This document shows positions 26,979 to 40,800 of a DNA stretch of 64,000 nucleotides, in pieces. Made by a program: the position numbers and the translations under genes. Source of the stretch: Trichoplax adhaerens (Eukaryota; Placozoa; Uniplacotomia; Trichoplacea; Trichoplacidae). The DNA lies in NCBI RefSeq assembly GCF_000150275.1, contig NW_002060947.1:1520193-1584192 (forward strand), given 5' to 3'. How positions within the stretch are numbered: position 1 is the first letter of the stretch; each line of letters opens with the position of its first letter. The notes below the pieces were generated by a model that was given only the letters and a program-made list of their open reading frames with translations, was not told the origin of the DNA and did not search any database.

Positions 26979-29079
26979 TTAGTGGACTTCCTTTGCTACT
27001 GAATGAGTAACATCATCCTGTGGACTATTTTTGATTAATTCGGCATACGCTTGCTTGGAATGGACTTTGCGAACATGCTTACGCAAATCGAAATTACGGC
27101 AAAATCCACGGCCACAAACTTGACAATTGAATGGCTTAACATCGCTGTGTGTATGCATATGAAAGGTTAAGCTGTACATTTGATGGAAAGCCTTATTGCA
27201 CATGGTACACTTATAGGGTTTACTGCCACTATGAGTTAACATGTGATTTTTATAATTGCCTTTTTGATGGAATCCTTTCTTGCATATGTGGCACTGAAAT
27301 GGTTTATATCCTGTATGGATGCGCATATGCGTTTTTAATGTTGATGATCGATTGAATGACTTATTGCAGACATTGCACTTGAATGGCTTGTCTGTTGTGT
27401 GAATGATTTTATGCCTGCATAATGTACTTGCTTGGCGGAATCCTTTACCGCACACCTTGCAAACAAATGGTCGCTCTCCGGTATGGACTGGCAAGTGACG
27501 AACTAAATTGTAGTGGGCATTGAAGCGACGATTGCAATATTTGCATACATGAACTTTATTCGAGTTCTGGTTGTTGCTTGTACCATCATCAGGGCTATCT
27601 TGATGATTCGAGCTACATTTTACGACTGTTGATTGCTGAAGAGTGGGATTCGATACGATAGGCTGGAGTTGCTGTGCTTGGTGCTGTTGTTGTATTGTCG
27701 GCGTTTGCGGTACATAGTAGTTATTGTAAAAGTATGGTCGTGGAAATAGAGTTAGATAGGGGAGCATTGGAGGCGATGGAGCAGCCGTTGGGAAAATTGT
27801 ATGAGGTTGGCGATAATTTACTGTTGGTGGCTGGCATTGCTGGCTTAAAATTTCCGGCCCAAGAATATTAACAACATGAAAACCGGTACCAGGACTAACC
27901 GGTGTGGCTGGGCTCATAGCTGGACTGCTTTCTGATGAAACATCGGTCTCGGAGCATTCACTATTAGCCACATGATGATCTTTAAAATTGAAATAATCAA
28001 CTTTAGCTATGTCAAGAGATAGTCCACATTTCCATTATAATACAATTATATTATATCATCTTAATATCTATTATCTTTTTCTAGGAAATTATCAAGTTCA
28101 TCTCTATTTCAATATATTACGAAGGCCGTGCGATATGAATATATTTATTTTATTCTTAAATTCTATTCTATTTTATCGCTTCTTTTTAAGTTTCCATGCC
28201 TTTATACTAATATACAGAAATGCACTGTAATTATTAAAAGAATTAGATAGGATAGCAGGGTGCAGGTAGAAATGCATATTTTTTATGCTATAGATAATAA
28301 AATATAAAGGTATGTTATATAGCAGGAAAGAAATTCTATTAATTGTTGTTCTGCTTTTCTGGTTTTGTTGAATGCATAAATTCTATCACCTCTTCCTTTA
28401 AAATTAATCAATTTGACTCGTTGCCATTAAAGTTATACTATTTTTAGTGTCAATGCATCTTGTTCTATTATCTAATAGGTTATAATTGTCTATACCCGTT
28501 CAAACACCATATGATCATTTTGATGCCATCAAAAAGAAAATATATATTGTCTGCAGAGGAAATTACTAGGCTAAGCTTTCTGCTCGCTTAAAAGACAGTG
28601 CAACAACATTAAAGATTATTATAAATTAAATTTTATAAAATCGAAACTTATATAATTATAGTCTCTTTAAAACTAAGGACTCGAAAAATATCATGATTAA
28701 AAAAGCGAAATAGTGAGAAATTTTTTAATAAACACCATTCTAATGGCATGAGATGATACCAATAGCAAATAATGAGCTTATCACGATCTGAATTGCGTAA
28801 GAGTTCAATACAAAACGTTTTAAGGCAATCTGTGTTAATAAGTATATTTAGCTAGTATATCTCATTTATCCGTATTAATGCCAAAGATATTAAGAAGATG
28901 AGTATGCTGAAATAGGAGTTATGCATAAGTTGATAGAAAAGAAGCAGAATCATGCTATTTTTCATTAGGGCTAATCATATAATTCATTAAATTCATATAC
29001 TGAAATATACAGTATACTTATAAATATATTCATTACCTTTTTCGGCTTTCGTTTTGCGGACTAAGAATGATTTAGGCAT
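26979..29079 (-). CDS. FEZF: FEZF-like zinc-finger repressor with N-terminal SNAG motif (2 exons)
   Basis: A nuclear DNA-binding transcription factor. Proposed exons: 29079-29037 and 28006-26979, joined in phase 1 across a 1,030-base GT-AG intron, giving 356 residues. The start is the ATG at 29079. The first exon encodes [14 protein letters not shown], a SNAG repression motif as in Snail, Gfi1 and Ovo proteins. The large exon by itself has no ATG before its conserved part, so an upstream exon is needed. Residues 57-63 read FHVVNIL, an Eh1-like Groucho-binding motif. A Pro/Gln/Tyr-rich linker follows, then six C2H2 fingers (about 169-330) with the FEZF signatures [32 protein letters not shown] and [12 protein letters not shown]. 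Bilaterian FEZF proteins have the Eh1 motif and these fingers, but I know of no SNAG motif in them. A frame on the opposite strand of the fingers is a shadow. The FEZF assignment is very firm; the splice to the SNAG exon is strong but inferred. Confidence 0.9.
28007..29036 (-). other. Intron 1 of the FEZF-like gene
   Basis: It begins GTAATG after AAAAG (minus strand) and ends GACATAG before CTAAAG. It is by far the longer share of the gene and separates the SNAG motif from the rest. Plus-strand frames inside it have no support. Confidence 0.75.
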
Positions 29080-32000
29080 GATGGAATAAGGAGAGAAATG
29101 TCTTGAAAAGGCTTGCTGCTGTTCTATCTTTGTACACATATATGTACCTAGCTACTTTAATATGTAAACTACTTGGTTTTATAACTACCGCAGTTATTTC
29201 AACTTCGTATGATATTTTTATTCCACGCCACCGTTGGAATGAGATTGCAAATAGTTCAAATGTAGGAATGGAGAGGATTAGTTAGTATATGGGTAAGCTA
29301 AGATTCCAAATTGGATAAAATTATTTGCAGTTGAGAGATGAGACAAATCTGCATATATGCCTCTCTATATAAATGTATATTTATATATATATGTGAATAG
29401 TAGTTGGAGGATTTAAAGTAAAAAAGGGATGGAGAGCAAAAATGTAGTCCTTGTTATTGATGTATAGCGCTATAGCTTAAATTGGTCAGGTTGAATGATT
29501 GTAAGCAGAGGTATGTGTAACTTGGATGGAGCAAACTGCAAAACTGATTGTGCCCACCCCTTTGCTCTGAGCTTTATTACTAGCTTGTGTTATTAGTTAT
29601 GAATGAGAAAAGAAAAGGTAAATTGTGAACCATAAACAATTGTAATATATGGTAAGATACAATGCAACAAATCAGCAGGCTCAGTTCACAATCGATTCAA
29701 AATTTTAATTTCAACAATATCCGCCTCGGTACTATTATAATCAAATAATATTACACAGTTATACTTGATGTCTATGAACTGGCGGATAAAATAAAGATAG
29801 TGGTAATGCAGCTTTAGTAATGGCAGTATAAATTAATGAATGAATTTGCTTTTACGTAAAACGATAAAACAAAAGAGAAATGAGCACTTAAAAGAAAAAA
29901 GGTGGGTAAGATGAAAAAGATGGAACGTCTCCTTTTTTAGCCTGAACTTGAGTAAAAAAGGGTCATTTTTTTTTTATCATTTGTAATCCCTACATATCCT
30001 AATTTGATCATATTGAGTAGAATATATTCAAATATTTTTAAGGGAGGAGGAAAAGGTCAAAATGACGATATCTTGAATATAATGCAATATGAACTATCAT
30101 TATTATGATTATTTATTGTAATGCAAAGGATGGGGGCAAAAAAATTGATTAGTAATTAATAATACAGTTAAAATTTGAAAAGAAGGAAAATAAAATAACA
30201 TCTAAATAGCTCCATTTGAACCCATCTTAGTCTAGTATGAGCTATAGCTTTGACCGAAAGTCGCATATTTTATTTCTTGATCAAACTTATTATGATATAC
30301 AACGTACGTTTACTCCGTCCGATATAATTGATTTGATTGATTGATATGGCCTTTTTAAAGTTTAAACTAATGATAGACTCGGCTATTGTCAAGTAATAGG
30401 TGTTTATCTGGTTGCCTATCAACAAAAATGGTCGTTAAGGCAATCTAGACTTATTAGGAATTCCTCAAATTTGAACTTTTATCTGTTTAGAAAAGGTCCA
30501 AGTCATGACGATCATTCTAATTTTTATCTGTAAATTGATTGAAAAACTTCCCTGCTATTCTGCTATGTCAAATTAAAATAAACTGAATGCAATCAATATA
30601 CCATCCATTGCTGCCCAAGATTGATAACCTGATTTGCCTTGGTGAGATACCATTTCCTATTTTGGTAACACTTTAGCGTTGTCACGGTGACCAATAAATT
30701 GTTATGGTCAGTTTATCTCGTTGCTACATAACGATTCTTTACAAATAACCTCCAAAGGTCTATCATAAGATAATGCGTTACCGTTAGTGTGCGATACGAT
30801 TGTTCTACTAATTATTTATTTCATTTTATCATTGTATTGGATAGAGAAAATATGATGGCTTAGTGTACTCAAGGTAGAAAAAATTAATCCATAATGTTAG
30901 ACCTGTAAATGTGCAATAATGAGATTCAAGCAATTGAAAAGGTTAAAGGTAAAGACGTGGAATAGCAGTAGTATCATCACATAGAACAATTACGAATATG
31001 AACAACAATATTTCTATTTTTCCCTTCTAGAACCAAGTTCATTGTCTTTTGTTCATTTTTAGCACTATTTTAATACAGTCTGCAAATGGCCCACATACTA
31101 TCGATCACACCATTACACTATGCAATCAACTGTAAACGTGTTCCATAGAATTCAGATCAAACTCAATAGTCATGTCCGCAAAATAATAACCGAGTCTACA
31201 GGTTTTTATTTATGTCTACTAATGGCATTGGTATAATTGCCAACATAATACGACTACGATGCTAGCTTAAATTCATATCGATTCACTTTTAACATTTCCT
31301 CTAAAAATGATCTAACATGAAAGATTGATTCGCTTCGACCCGACTATTATACCTGAATGGACTAAAAGGATAAGTAATTCTTCTAGGATAACGGATACCA
31401 GCCTACTTATTCAATACGATCATCTCATTGACTTCTGTCTTACTGCATTTACTATGCGTAGTTTATTGATCATCATATGCCAATGATGGCCTATTTTTCA
31501 TCATTGATATCTATCTTGTTCGTTATATATATACATCGATCAAATCGATATAGATGTTATAATTTGCTAGAATATCGTATAATCAAGTTGTCTGAACGTC
31601 ATGGAATAAGTTAATTGTTAATAAGATATTGCATGTTGCATTATTTTATTTTTTTCTTTATGTATATTCTGTATAAATTATTTCAAGGTACAATGTTGTT
31701 TATGACAAAAATACATACCGTCGATGCAATAGGCTAAATAGCCGTTTTTCTTGTCAACAATATTTATTACCTTAGCACTATATTGTAAAATCTATAGTGC
31801 ATCTTCAATTCTCGTGACTTTCTACCAATCTAGAAGTAATTATAATGAGCTAACAATAGCTGCATGATGATATTAATAATAATTATCCGCATCACCATAA
31901 TAATTAATGTTCAAAATCGGAGTGGTCAATCATCGGGTCATAGCTAAGTTGATGATTCATTAAAGAATAAGTGATATTGAATAAATTTAGCTAGTAGAGG

Positions 32001-34104
32001 TAATAGATCAATAAAAGGGGTATGCTGATGACTAATGATCGAGGTAGTCATGAGGTATGAGCTATTGTAAATCATTAAGGAGGTAAGTTGAACTTCAAAT
32101 ATTGATTGCAGCTCGGCTAAAAGAGCGGGTGTGAGAGGTGAAAGAAAACAAGAATGTACGGAACTTACCGATAGACGTCACCATGCATTTATAAATTAAG
32201 ATTAATTATAAATGAAATAGCCTCAAATTTAACAGTCAAGTTATACTATTGATCTTATGACTTACAGAGGCTATCATTTTCTAGGTATAATTCGTAAGGA
32301 CTAATTCTTTGACAAAGAATGACCATTATTGGACTACAACTTGGGTGCATGTTATTTAATGTTCAAAGCTTATATTTATTTAACGTAACTTTATAAATGC
32401 AAAGTATGGTATACCAGTTGTAAGATCGAAATAAAGGGGTAAATGGTCTACTGCAATAGTCTAGTGGTGATGTAATATGCAATTTCGATACTTTACAAGA
32501 TAGTACTAACCTCTACATACAGCTTTGACCTATCTTGAAATCGAAGAATTCAAGCTATTGAATAACCTACGAGCTTCTTAATAAGATCAAATTAGAACAA
32601 GCATAAAAACCATATTTTTTCGATCAATGCAGTCTGATTGAATCCATCTATCTGCAGGAGAATGAACATTTGATGGTTACTCTCTTTCTAATCAGTAACA
32701 TGCACTGATTTGAGTTGCTATACCTATATCAATATCTGCAAGTGGACAAAGTAATGGTTTAAAATGTTATGTTATAGTGGAGGATAATTATGATCCTTGA
32801 GATCTACTGTTGAATAGTGAACGACTTTTATCTTAAATAATTTTGTACCCTATGTAGTATGATCAGTTTGAAAAGAAATAAACATTCTCAGTTGAACAAA
32901 ACAGCTACAATAAAACAGTATATTGTAGAACTATAGAAAAATAATCTTCCAAAGTAGGGCAGTAAGGAATGCTAAATTATTATTCTAATAGTTGTTAGCT
33001 AAAACTATGTGTAGAGGCTACGAATGAATGATTTTAGTTGCAATTCAAACTTGCTTATTTCACCTGATAATGAGATAGGAAAAAGTCGATTTAGTATTGA
33101 TCTCGATACACTATCTTAGCGATAAATACCTCCATAAATCATTTAATATCCTCTCCAGTTTTACTTGCATCTACTTTCGATAAAGATACGTTATAAGATT
33201 CAAAGATTGAATCATCAGCATGCTCTATGATTACATTAATATTATAATAAGCGACAAGTTGAGCGCACTATTTGCTATAGACTAATAGATTGTATTAACA
33301 TTAATTACAATAATTCTGCTTTATATTCTAGAATTGGAATTGTAGTGTGAAATCTAAAATTAAATTTATACCTATAAATAAAGTAAGGCATCAATAATAC
33401 ATCTTGCAATGGTATTTCGTTTAGATCTTAATTGAAAATTGAACGACGAGCACTATTTCTGGGTTAACTATTTGGATCTTCTATTTTTCTAAATCATTTC
33501 CGAATCTGCTGTAATAACTTCTTTGTAAGTATCTATTGTATTTTCTTGTATAGACTTATTTTCTGGATATGGTATAAATTATCGTTGCTTCTAATCCGAA
33601 AATATTTTCATAGTCTTTTTTCCGTAGCTAAGGACCGCCGATATTATAACTAGTCTTATTGATAGGCAGTGCAGATGCAGCTGCATGCACATTTTGAGAT
33701 GTTATTGACCGAAATTCAAAAGAACAACTTGAAATATTGAATTAAAATTAAAAGTCCACACTATAGATGATCTCTAGTTCTCGCCATCTACAGAATGTGT
33801 TTTGAAGATAATTTGCAGATTTTATTATTTGGTTGCCAATGCAACGGATATTTTTTTCATTTATCCAGAAGTTTCATTTCCAGGAATATGTTAATTTAAT
33901 TTGTAGTTGAAACAGTTGACTGAACGACAATAGGGATGAAGTTTATTCTTTTTTCCAACCTCTTCTGTTAGCAAACTAATTCTAATTGTACCTCCATCAT
34001 TATTCATCGTCGTCACGAAATATTATCTAAGCTTTATGGCTATTAAGCTGGCCTTTCTAACGCATCGCTAGATGCAATTTCACTTTTATCTTATTACTAA
34101 ATAA
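29080..34104. other. 5 kb upstream of the FEZF-like gene, no gene recognised
   Basis: This must contain the promoter and 5' UTR of the minus-strand FEZF-like gene. The stretch is AT-rich, with purine-rich tracts at 29840-30200. No exon or clear tandem array was recognised. Confidence 0.35.
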
Positions 34105-34580
34105 TAGGAACTTTACTATATAGAGCTAACCCTTTCCAACCTATCGTACTATTCCTTATTCTACTAATGTACGTGGATAGATTGCCTTGAACTGAAATTC
34201 AAGAGGATATAGTGCTATCCTTTCCAATCTCTATTGTAATATTCCTTATTTCACTAGTGTATATGGATTAATTAAGACGATCTGAAAGGTCAATTAGATA
34301 TGGAGCTAATCTTTCCTATTTCGATCGTATTATTTTTTATTCTACAAGTGTACATGGATAGATTGTGTCGATCTGAAAGTAAATAGGATATAGAGCTAAC
34401 ATTTCTCAATCTTCATCGTATTATTCCTAATGCTACTAGTGTACATGGATAGATTGAGTCTATCTGAAAGTAAATAGGATATAAAGCTAACCTTTCTCGC
34501 CCCTATCGTATTATTCCCTATTCTACTAGTGTACAAGGATAGATTGAATCGATCTGAAAGTAAATAAGATAGGATACTAC
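34105..34580. repeat. Tandem repeat, ~85-90 base unit, six copies
   Basis: Copies run from near 34105 in steps of about 85-90 bases. Each has AGCTAACCTTTC, an AATCTATCGTATTATTCC block, TATTCTACTAGTGTACATGGA, TAGATTGxxTCGATCTGAAAG and TAAATAGGATAT. The later copies are the most alike, suggesting recent local expansion. Confidence 0.75.
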
Positions 34581-37500
34581 GAGTAGTTCATTCAATCTAT
34601 GAACAATATAGATTACTCAGTAACTGCTTTTGGCTCATATTTTAGTACTATTTTTCAGCTGAGTTCAATCAATCATTTCACTGGCAAGAAATGGCTAGCC
34701 AGATTATACTATTAAATTTAGCTATAGCTGTCAAATGATCAATTTTGCAAATCAAACTTGGAGGGAATGGTAGTCGGAAGCGCTTAACTTTCAACTATTC
34801 ACTTTTGATGCCGATCCATAGCCTTTTGTCCTACGTATGATAATGAAAATACTATAAGCTATCCTATCCAATTCGATTTAGAACGATATCCATGCAAGGT
34901 ATCGATGCTGTGAAGTATTCGTCTTCATTTCTAGATACATTTCTAGGCTTTCAAACTTTTGCAGCCCAATGGGTGGAGTGTAACCCATTACAAGAATGAT
35001 TGTTACCTATTCTAAATAGTGCGATCAAGTTGTATACAAACTATAATGTTGGAGTCTATAGCAATACAGGATATAATGGAAGATCTCACTAAGTGCTGCA
35101 TTCTTCTACAGATAATATACCCATGGTTGAAACTAAAAACTGCTAATACTATTAGTAATTCTATCCCTTTTATTATTTTAATTTAGATATTGTAAAGAAT
35201 ACAAATGATGACAAGGTCAACTAATTTAATTGGTAGATTCCTCTATTCTTGGTTGATTATTCTATTAACAATTCTAATTCTATAAGATAATTATACATAC
35301 AAATGTTCAAAGGAAAATGCTTTATTTGCCGATGGTTATTGCTAGGATAAAATGATATTATGATTACAGTCTGATTGATGATTAGCGTATTCTCAACAAG
35401 AACTTGTTCGACATATTTATCTTGGCACGATAGCTAATTTAAGACAGTTGGGCATCTATAAATAGTGTTTTCTATTCTTTGTCTTGATAGGATGATGATA
35501 ATGATATTGATCTTGTCCAATTCTAGCTCAAATAGTCATTATTTTTCTTGATCGATCTAGAAAGTAGAGGGTTATAGGATACTTATGATCGATTTTTCTT
35601 TCATCTTGACCGCTCGCTTCATGAATATTCATGCCAGCGTACAAAGTCCTCTCTCATTTGCATATCTTGTCCTAAGAGTGGGCTGTTTGCCAATACTTTA
35701 CCCTCCATGCCACTTTGTATTATTGATTATAGTTTTGCCGCCTCCTTTTTCAAGATCATTGGGTGGTCCATCGTCTTGTTTTAGTTAAGAATAGATGTCA
35801 ATGAAACACAAAATAGAAACAAGAATGGAAAAGCGGATAGAATCCATTTGAAGACTGACAGCCATGTGCGATAGGGTAAGTCCTGTCTAGTTTATCGTTC
35901 ATTAGCTTGGATTAGAGCATTTCTTAAAGTTTGATGCCAAGAGTTGGATGGCCAGTGGATGTCGGTCTGCTATGAAGTCATTATCCAAGTTGAGCAATTT
36001 CCATTGGGACTTCATTGAATATAATCAAGCTTATTTCCTTCATTAAGACAGAGGAAATACGTCAATAACTACAAAATCAAGGCATGTCTTGATAAGAATG
36101 ATGCTTCTAAAGAAGGTTTACATAGATGTTGATGTACATGTCTACATTAGGTGCAATTGCGACCATGAAATGGGTCAGTTATCCATTATTACGTATTGTT
36201 TTTAACGGGTAACAGAACGATGAGCATGACTAATGAACCCAATGGTTCTTTCTCTCTGATATAACAAATAGAAAAGCAATAATACTGATGTAATCGTTTG
36301 AAGAGTTTCCAGGAAGTAAAAAAATTCGTTAATTCTACAATAAATAAACAGCAATCATTAATCAATAGCGTTACTCTCTGTTTTCTTACAATTTTATGGA
36401 TGACTCTATAAATATAATTTTGTACTTTAGTCCCATAAAACAATCAATTAATTTATATTTTTTCTCTTTTCTAATGAGGCTGTATTTGCTATGCCTAGAC
36501 TAGAATAGTAGCATCATTATTAATGGTGTCTATATATTATTCATTTTTAGGGAGTTGGATGGGTGTTGCCAACTTCACTTTGGCTTTTATGCAAACATTT
36601 ATTTTTTCCTCTTTTTTTCTATGTTCAGTCGACTGTTTATTGACTATTTAAATACATAATTAACAATTTAAACCTTGAGCTAGAAGTCGATATCATCTTG
36701 AGCTCAGTCAACGATGATGCTATAAGGAAATAAGCTTTTCTCACGCCACCTATGGCTTACGACATGCAATGTCTCCATTTCATCCATAGCCATCCATTCA
36801 TTTCTATATTCTGTGCTGTACATGCAATGGCTCTTGACACACTATTTTGTACCTATATGTCTTCTATTGGATACGAGATAATCTACTGATAGTATTTATC
36901 ATTAATTTTATACAGTAATATAGGCTAATATACTATTCGATTCAGTAGATAATCAATATCATTGAATGTCAGAAGTATTTCTATTGATTTCCTTTAGGTT
37001 AAATATAAATGCCAAGAGCTAATAAATTAATTATTATGGTAACCTTAAATCGTCAGATTTAATATAGTATCCAATGAATGACGATTGTCTAGAGAGGAAA
37101 AAAACAACTCCATTTAAAATAGGAGAGGGGAAAAAAGCCAATCGTAATTGAATACTCAATCTGTGTTATTAGCTGGACAGATAGGGATAGTTATTGAATA
37201 TCAACTGGGTACTTGTACAATCGTTCTTCTATCGAAGATGGTGATCTGTTGATTTCATCGTCATTACTATCCTAGACGATGGGAAAGGAATCTATTGTAT
37301 TGGATTGATAAAATACATATACTGAGAGAATATCTCCATGGTCGACTGAAAGATCACTTACGAAATGGTGGCTCGACTTTCAATTTTAATGCAATGGATA
37401 GGAGAGGGCCAGAGCATCAAGGTGCAAAACCTTACATCGAATTATAAATAATGACTCTGAATATAGGACAATTGTTTAGTCAAGGCGATTGATGAGAGGA

Positions 37501-39639
37501 ATGTCAATAGAAGAAATAACTGTAAACAACTAACTATTATTGACTTATTATGCAAGAATGATGCAATGTAATAAGCAACGGCAATTATTTATTATTTGCG
37601 ATGAGGATAGAGGTAAATACCAAAGTAGGATGCGGGTACATTACTGTATATCTACCTATGGTATTTTACTTAGATGCTCTCCCGTCTGCTATTCAACATT
37701 GATAAGCATGCTTGTGGCATTGGTGATGAATAACCTTTACCCCCTAGCTTAATTGAAATACCTTTATAAAATTTGCCATTAAATCCTTGTTGATAACGAT
37801 AATATCGATTGCAACTATCATAGTCCAAGCTTGGTCCATCAATTATTAACTAAACTCTTCGATTCCATTCAATTTTAATAAAAAGTTAACTTATTTATAA
37901 AAGTGCAAAGCAATCCATAATGATTAAGATATCAACGTAGATTCAATTGTGCTCTCATAATAATCAGCTCTCACTATGGCTAGAAATAAGACTTGAGAAG
38001 AGCTTACCGTGCAGAGTAGTGAATAAAAATTGACTACCAATCTTGTCTGTGATAAACTTGAAATAATTCTTTTCTCAATGGCAAATCGTTCAGGCAAAAA
38101 ATTATTTTTACTTTTTAGCTTACAATGTCCGTTTATTAATGTTTAATGTTTTCATAGTCCATATTTTTCTATCTCATAGTCGTGCTATCTATTTCATTAG
38201 TCATGCTGATTAAGATTGGCGCATAAAATTATCTACGCATCAAAGTAATTCAGTAGTGGGAATAAATTCTCTTCGCAATCTTGATGGCTAATTGGACAAG
38301 AAAGTGCTATAATTTTCCATTGGAGATTCATGACCATCAATTTTATCCTCTCTTTATCCAGTATTCCTATCTATTGGCAGCTATTCTCTACTACTAAATA
38401 TAACAATAAATTATCCATATGTATTCTCCATGGCGTACCTACCACCAATAATAAGGTAAATTTTGCTAAGATAGAGCATCAATTGCAATCACAGTAACTA
38501 CCATAGGTTATTGATTAGAACTATTATTACCGACAAATAAAATAGAGACGACTACAATCACTCATCAATTAATCATCACTAGTTAAAAAATTTTCAAGTA
38601 CTATTTTTAAAAATAAGATAGAGCTAATATTCACTCTATTTATAATTAATCGATGATTAGAACTAAAAATTAAGCCAGCTAAAGAATGATTTCTCAACCA
38701 AGGACTACGCTGACTTTTCAACCATGACAAAGGTATTTTTTCACTATTTTGGCTACTTACTCAGAGGGAAAAACTACTTTCTCCCCAAGATATTTTGATT
38801 TGAATAATATCCACTAGCGGCATCATTGAATTGGTATGACTTTACTAGGGTAGCAAATTTAACTAATGACGCCTTTTTTCATGATTATTAACGTAGCGTT
38901 AGTGTCTTGAAAAATTATTCCTACAATCGATGCCTAAATAGACAATAGGAGAAATGAAAAATAATTAATTATTTATAGGATAAATAAATGATGTTAAAAA
39001 TGTACTCAATATTTTTTAACAGCACTTTGATTCATAAAACACGACTTTAGAATAGGCGACTTTTCTTTTTCATCTTGACCCAGTTAACTTTCATAATCAA
39101 AAGAATTTCACTATGCCATCTAAACAACTCGACAGAAATAGTTTGTGGAAAAATAAAGTTCTTTCTCCCTAGAACGAGAAAGTTTTAAATTTTACCCCTG
39201 GTGGTATTTCAAGAATTTAAATTAAAGAAAAAATAGGGTCAGAATAAAAAATTGAAAAATTATAATCAGGAATTGATGATCAAATACTAAACTCAAAGAT
39301 ACGTAATCTCTGAGTGCTAATTATAATTACCCTTGCAGTTGTTTATGATATGCACAGATGTAGTCAATGATCCATAAAATATTGTTATAGAATACAACGG
39401 AACATTTGTTAACTACTGTAGTAAATCCTGTCTCAGTCTATACTTAGTTTGCACCCTAGCTCATTCTAAATTCTTACTCATTATTCTTACTACTTTTGGC
39501 GGTCATAAATTGTTGCAAGTCATCAATTTTCATATAAGGTTAAAAGCCGTATGGTCTGATTGACTAAACATAAGAATCCCTTGAACAGCTCTAGCTTGCC
39601 TATTTATAGAGCTAATGAAGAGTTCTAACTAATCCATAA
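34581..39639. other. Gene-poor interval with one coding-like island
   Basis: Mostly featureless AT-rich DNA. The exception is 35580-35850, which is clearly less AT-rich and open on both strands; it is listed separately. No exon with recognisable homology was found. Confidence 0.35.
35698..35847 (-). pseudogene. Signal-peptide-like frame interrupted by one stop
   Basis: From an ATG at 35847 the minus strand reads a hydrophobic leader, MDSIRFSILVSILCFIDIYS, then a single TAA codon at 35787-35785. The same frame goes on with LKQDDGPPNDLEKGGGK and ends in KWHGG before TAA. A leader followed directly by a Gly/Pro/acidic stretch with lysines resembles a small secreted peptide precursor. As written it is broken. 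It may be a dead copy, a splice acceptor tract that mimics a leader, or chance. The plus strand is also open here (35585-35788), which weakens the case. Confidence 0.22.
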
Positions 39640-40800
39640 CTCAATATCATATTGGTAGATCATTTTCTGACTATTTTATTTGCACTTTAATATCTATTTA
39701 AAAAATACTGCTCAAATGAATCATCGCTCCATGTAGAAAAAGATTGATTTCAACATCTAATCTAGTATCCAAGCATATTCGTATATGATATACGTATCAT
39801 TTCTCCTATTTTTCTGACTAATCCATTAGTACTTAAAATAGACTAAAAGAAATAAATCATCTCAACATGTAGAAAGCGATTAATTTTAATATCCAATCTA
39901 GTGTCTAACCGCTTAATATCGTTGTATTAGTTTCCTGATTATTCTGTTAGTACTGAATAACTACATAAAAAATACCGTTCAAAGTAATCATCTCATCATG
40001 TAGAAAGTGACTAATTTTTAATATTTAGTTTAGTGTCCAAGTATGTATATCATATATATTAATATTGCATCATTTCTTGTATTTTTCTGACTATTCCAAT
40101 AATGCCTTACTCAATCACTACTTAAAAGGCCGTTCAAAATATTCATCTCAAAAAATAAAGAGCGACTGATTTTAATATCCAATCTAGTGTCCATATACGT
40201 GTAGCTTAATAATGTCGTTGTATTATTTACCTTACCATTCCATTAGCACTCAATATGTACTCAAAATATGGTTTAAATTAATCATCTCAATATATGGAAA
40301 TCCAGTGGTTTTAATATCGAACTAGTGCAAACTCCCGTCGCTTTGCAGACGGTTTACGATAATGTGCTCATTTAACAGATAGTATTACCATTTGATAGAC
40401 CTGTCAGAGGTTCAGTAACTTTTTACCGAGTATAGTCTCCGATTACATATAGCTTAATATTATTCTACCATTTATCTGACTATTCCGTTAGTACTTAATA
40501 TCTACATCTACATAACATCCTATTCAATTGAAGCATCTCAATATATGAAAATCAGTCGATTTAATGTCCAATCTAGCGTCCAAGTGCATGCACATTAATT
40601 CACTTAAAATACTATTCAAAATAATCAACTCAGTATGAAGGAATTAGCTTATCTTAATGTCTAATCTAGTGTCTCAGCATATACATTTACATTAATATTA
40701 CTGTATTATTAAGTATCTGCTTAAAATGCTTTCCAAATTGTCTATCTTTACAAGGAAAAAATGGCCCATTTTAATATCAATTCAATGTCTGAAATACATA
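39640..40800. repeat. Tandem array, ~130-base unit, about eight copies
   Basis: Shared blocks: ATCATCTCAACATGTAGAAA, TTTTAATATCCAATCTAGTG, TCCAAGCATATAC, TTAATATxxTTGTATTATTT, CTGACTATTCCATTAGTACT, and TAATATCTACTTAAAATAC followed by GTTCAAA. Copies begin near 39715, 39860, 39995, 40145, 40285, 40520, 40625 and 40740. The copy after 40320 is interrupted by an unrelated insert of about 110 bases. Confidence 0.7.

Noticed and set aside
27149-27871. Plus-strand open frames opposite the zinc-finger exon
   Set aside because: They are antisense shadows of the conserved FEZF fingers and linker and have no protein-like features of their own.
28009-28230. Plus-strand 73-residue frame inside the FEZF-like intron
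   Set aside because: The composition is that of translated AT-rich DNA (F, L, Y, I), and it overlaps the splice acceptor of the opposite gene.
34105-34580. CRISPR-like appearance of regular repeats
   Set aside because: Whole units of about 85-90 bases are repeated with divergence, without short identical repeats and unique spacers, and the genome is eukaryotic.
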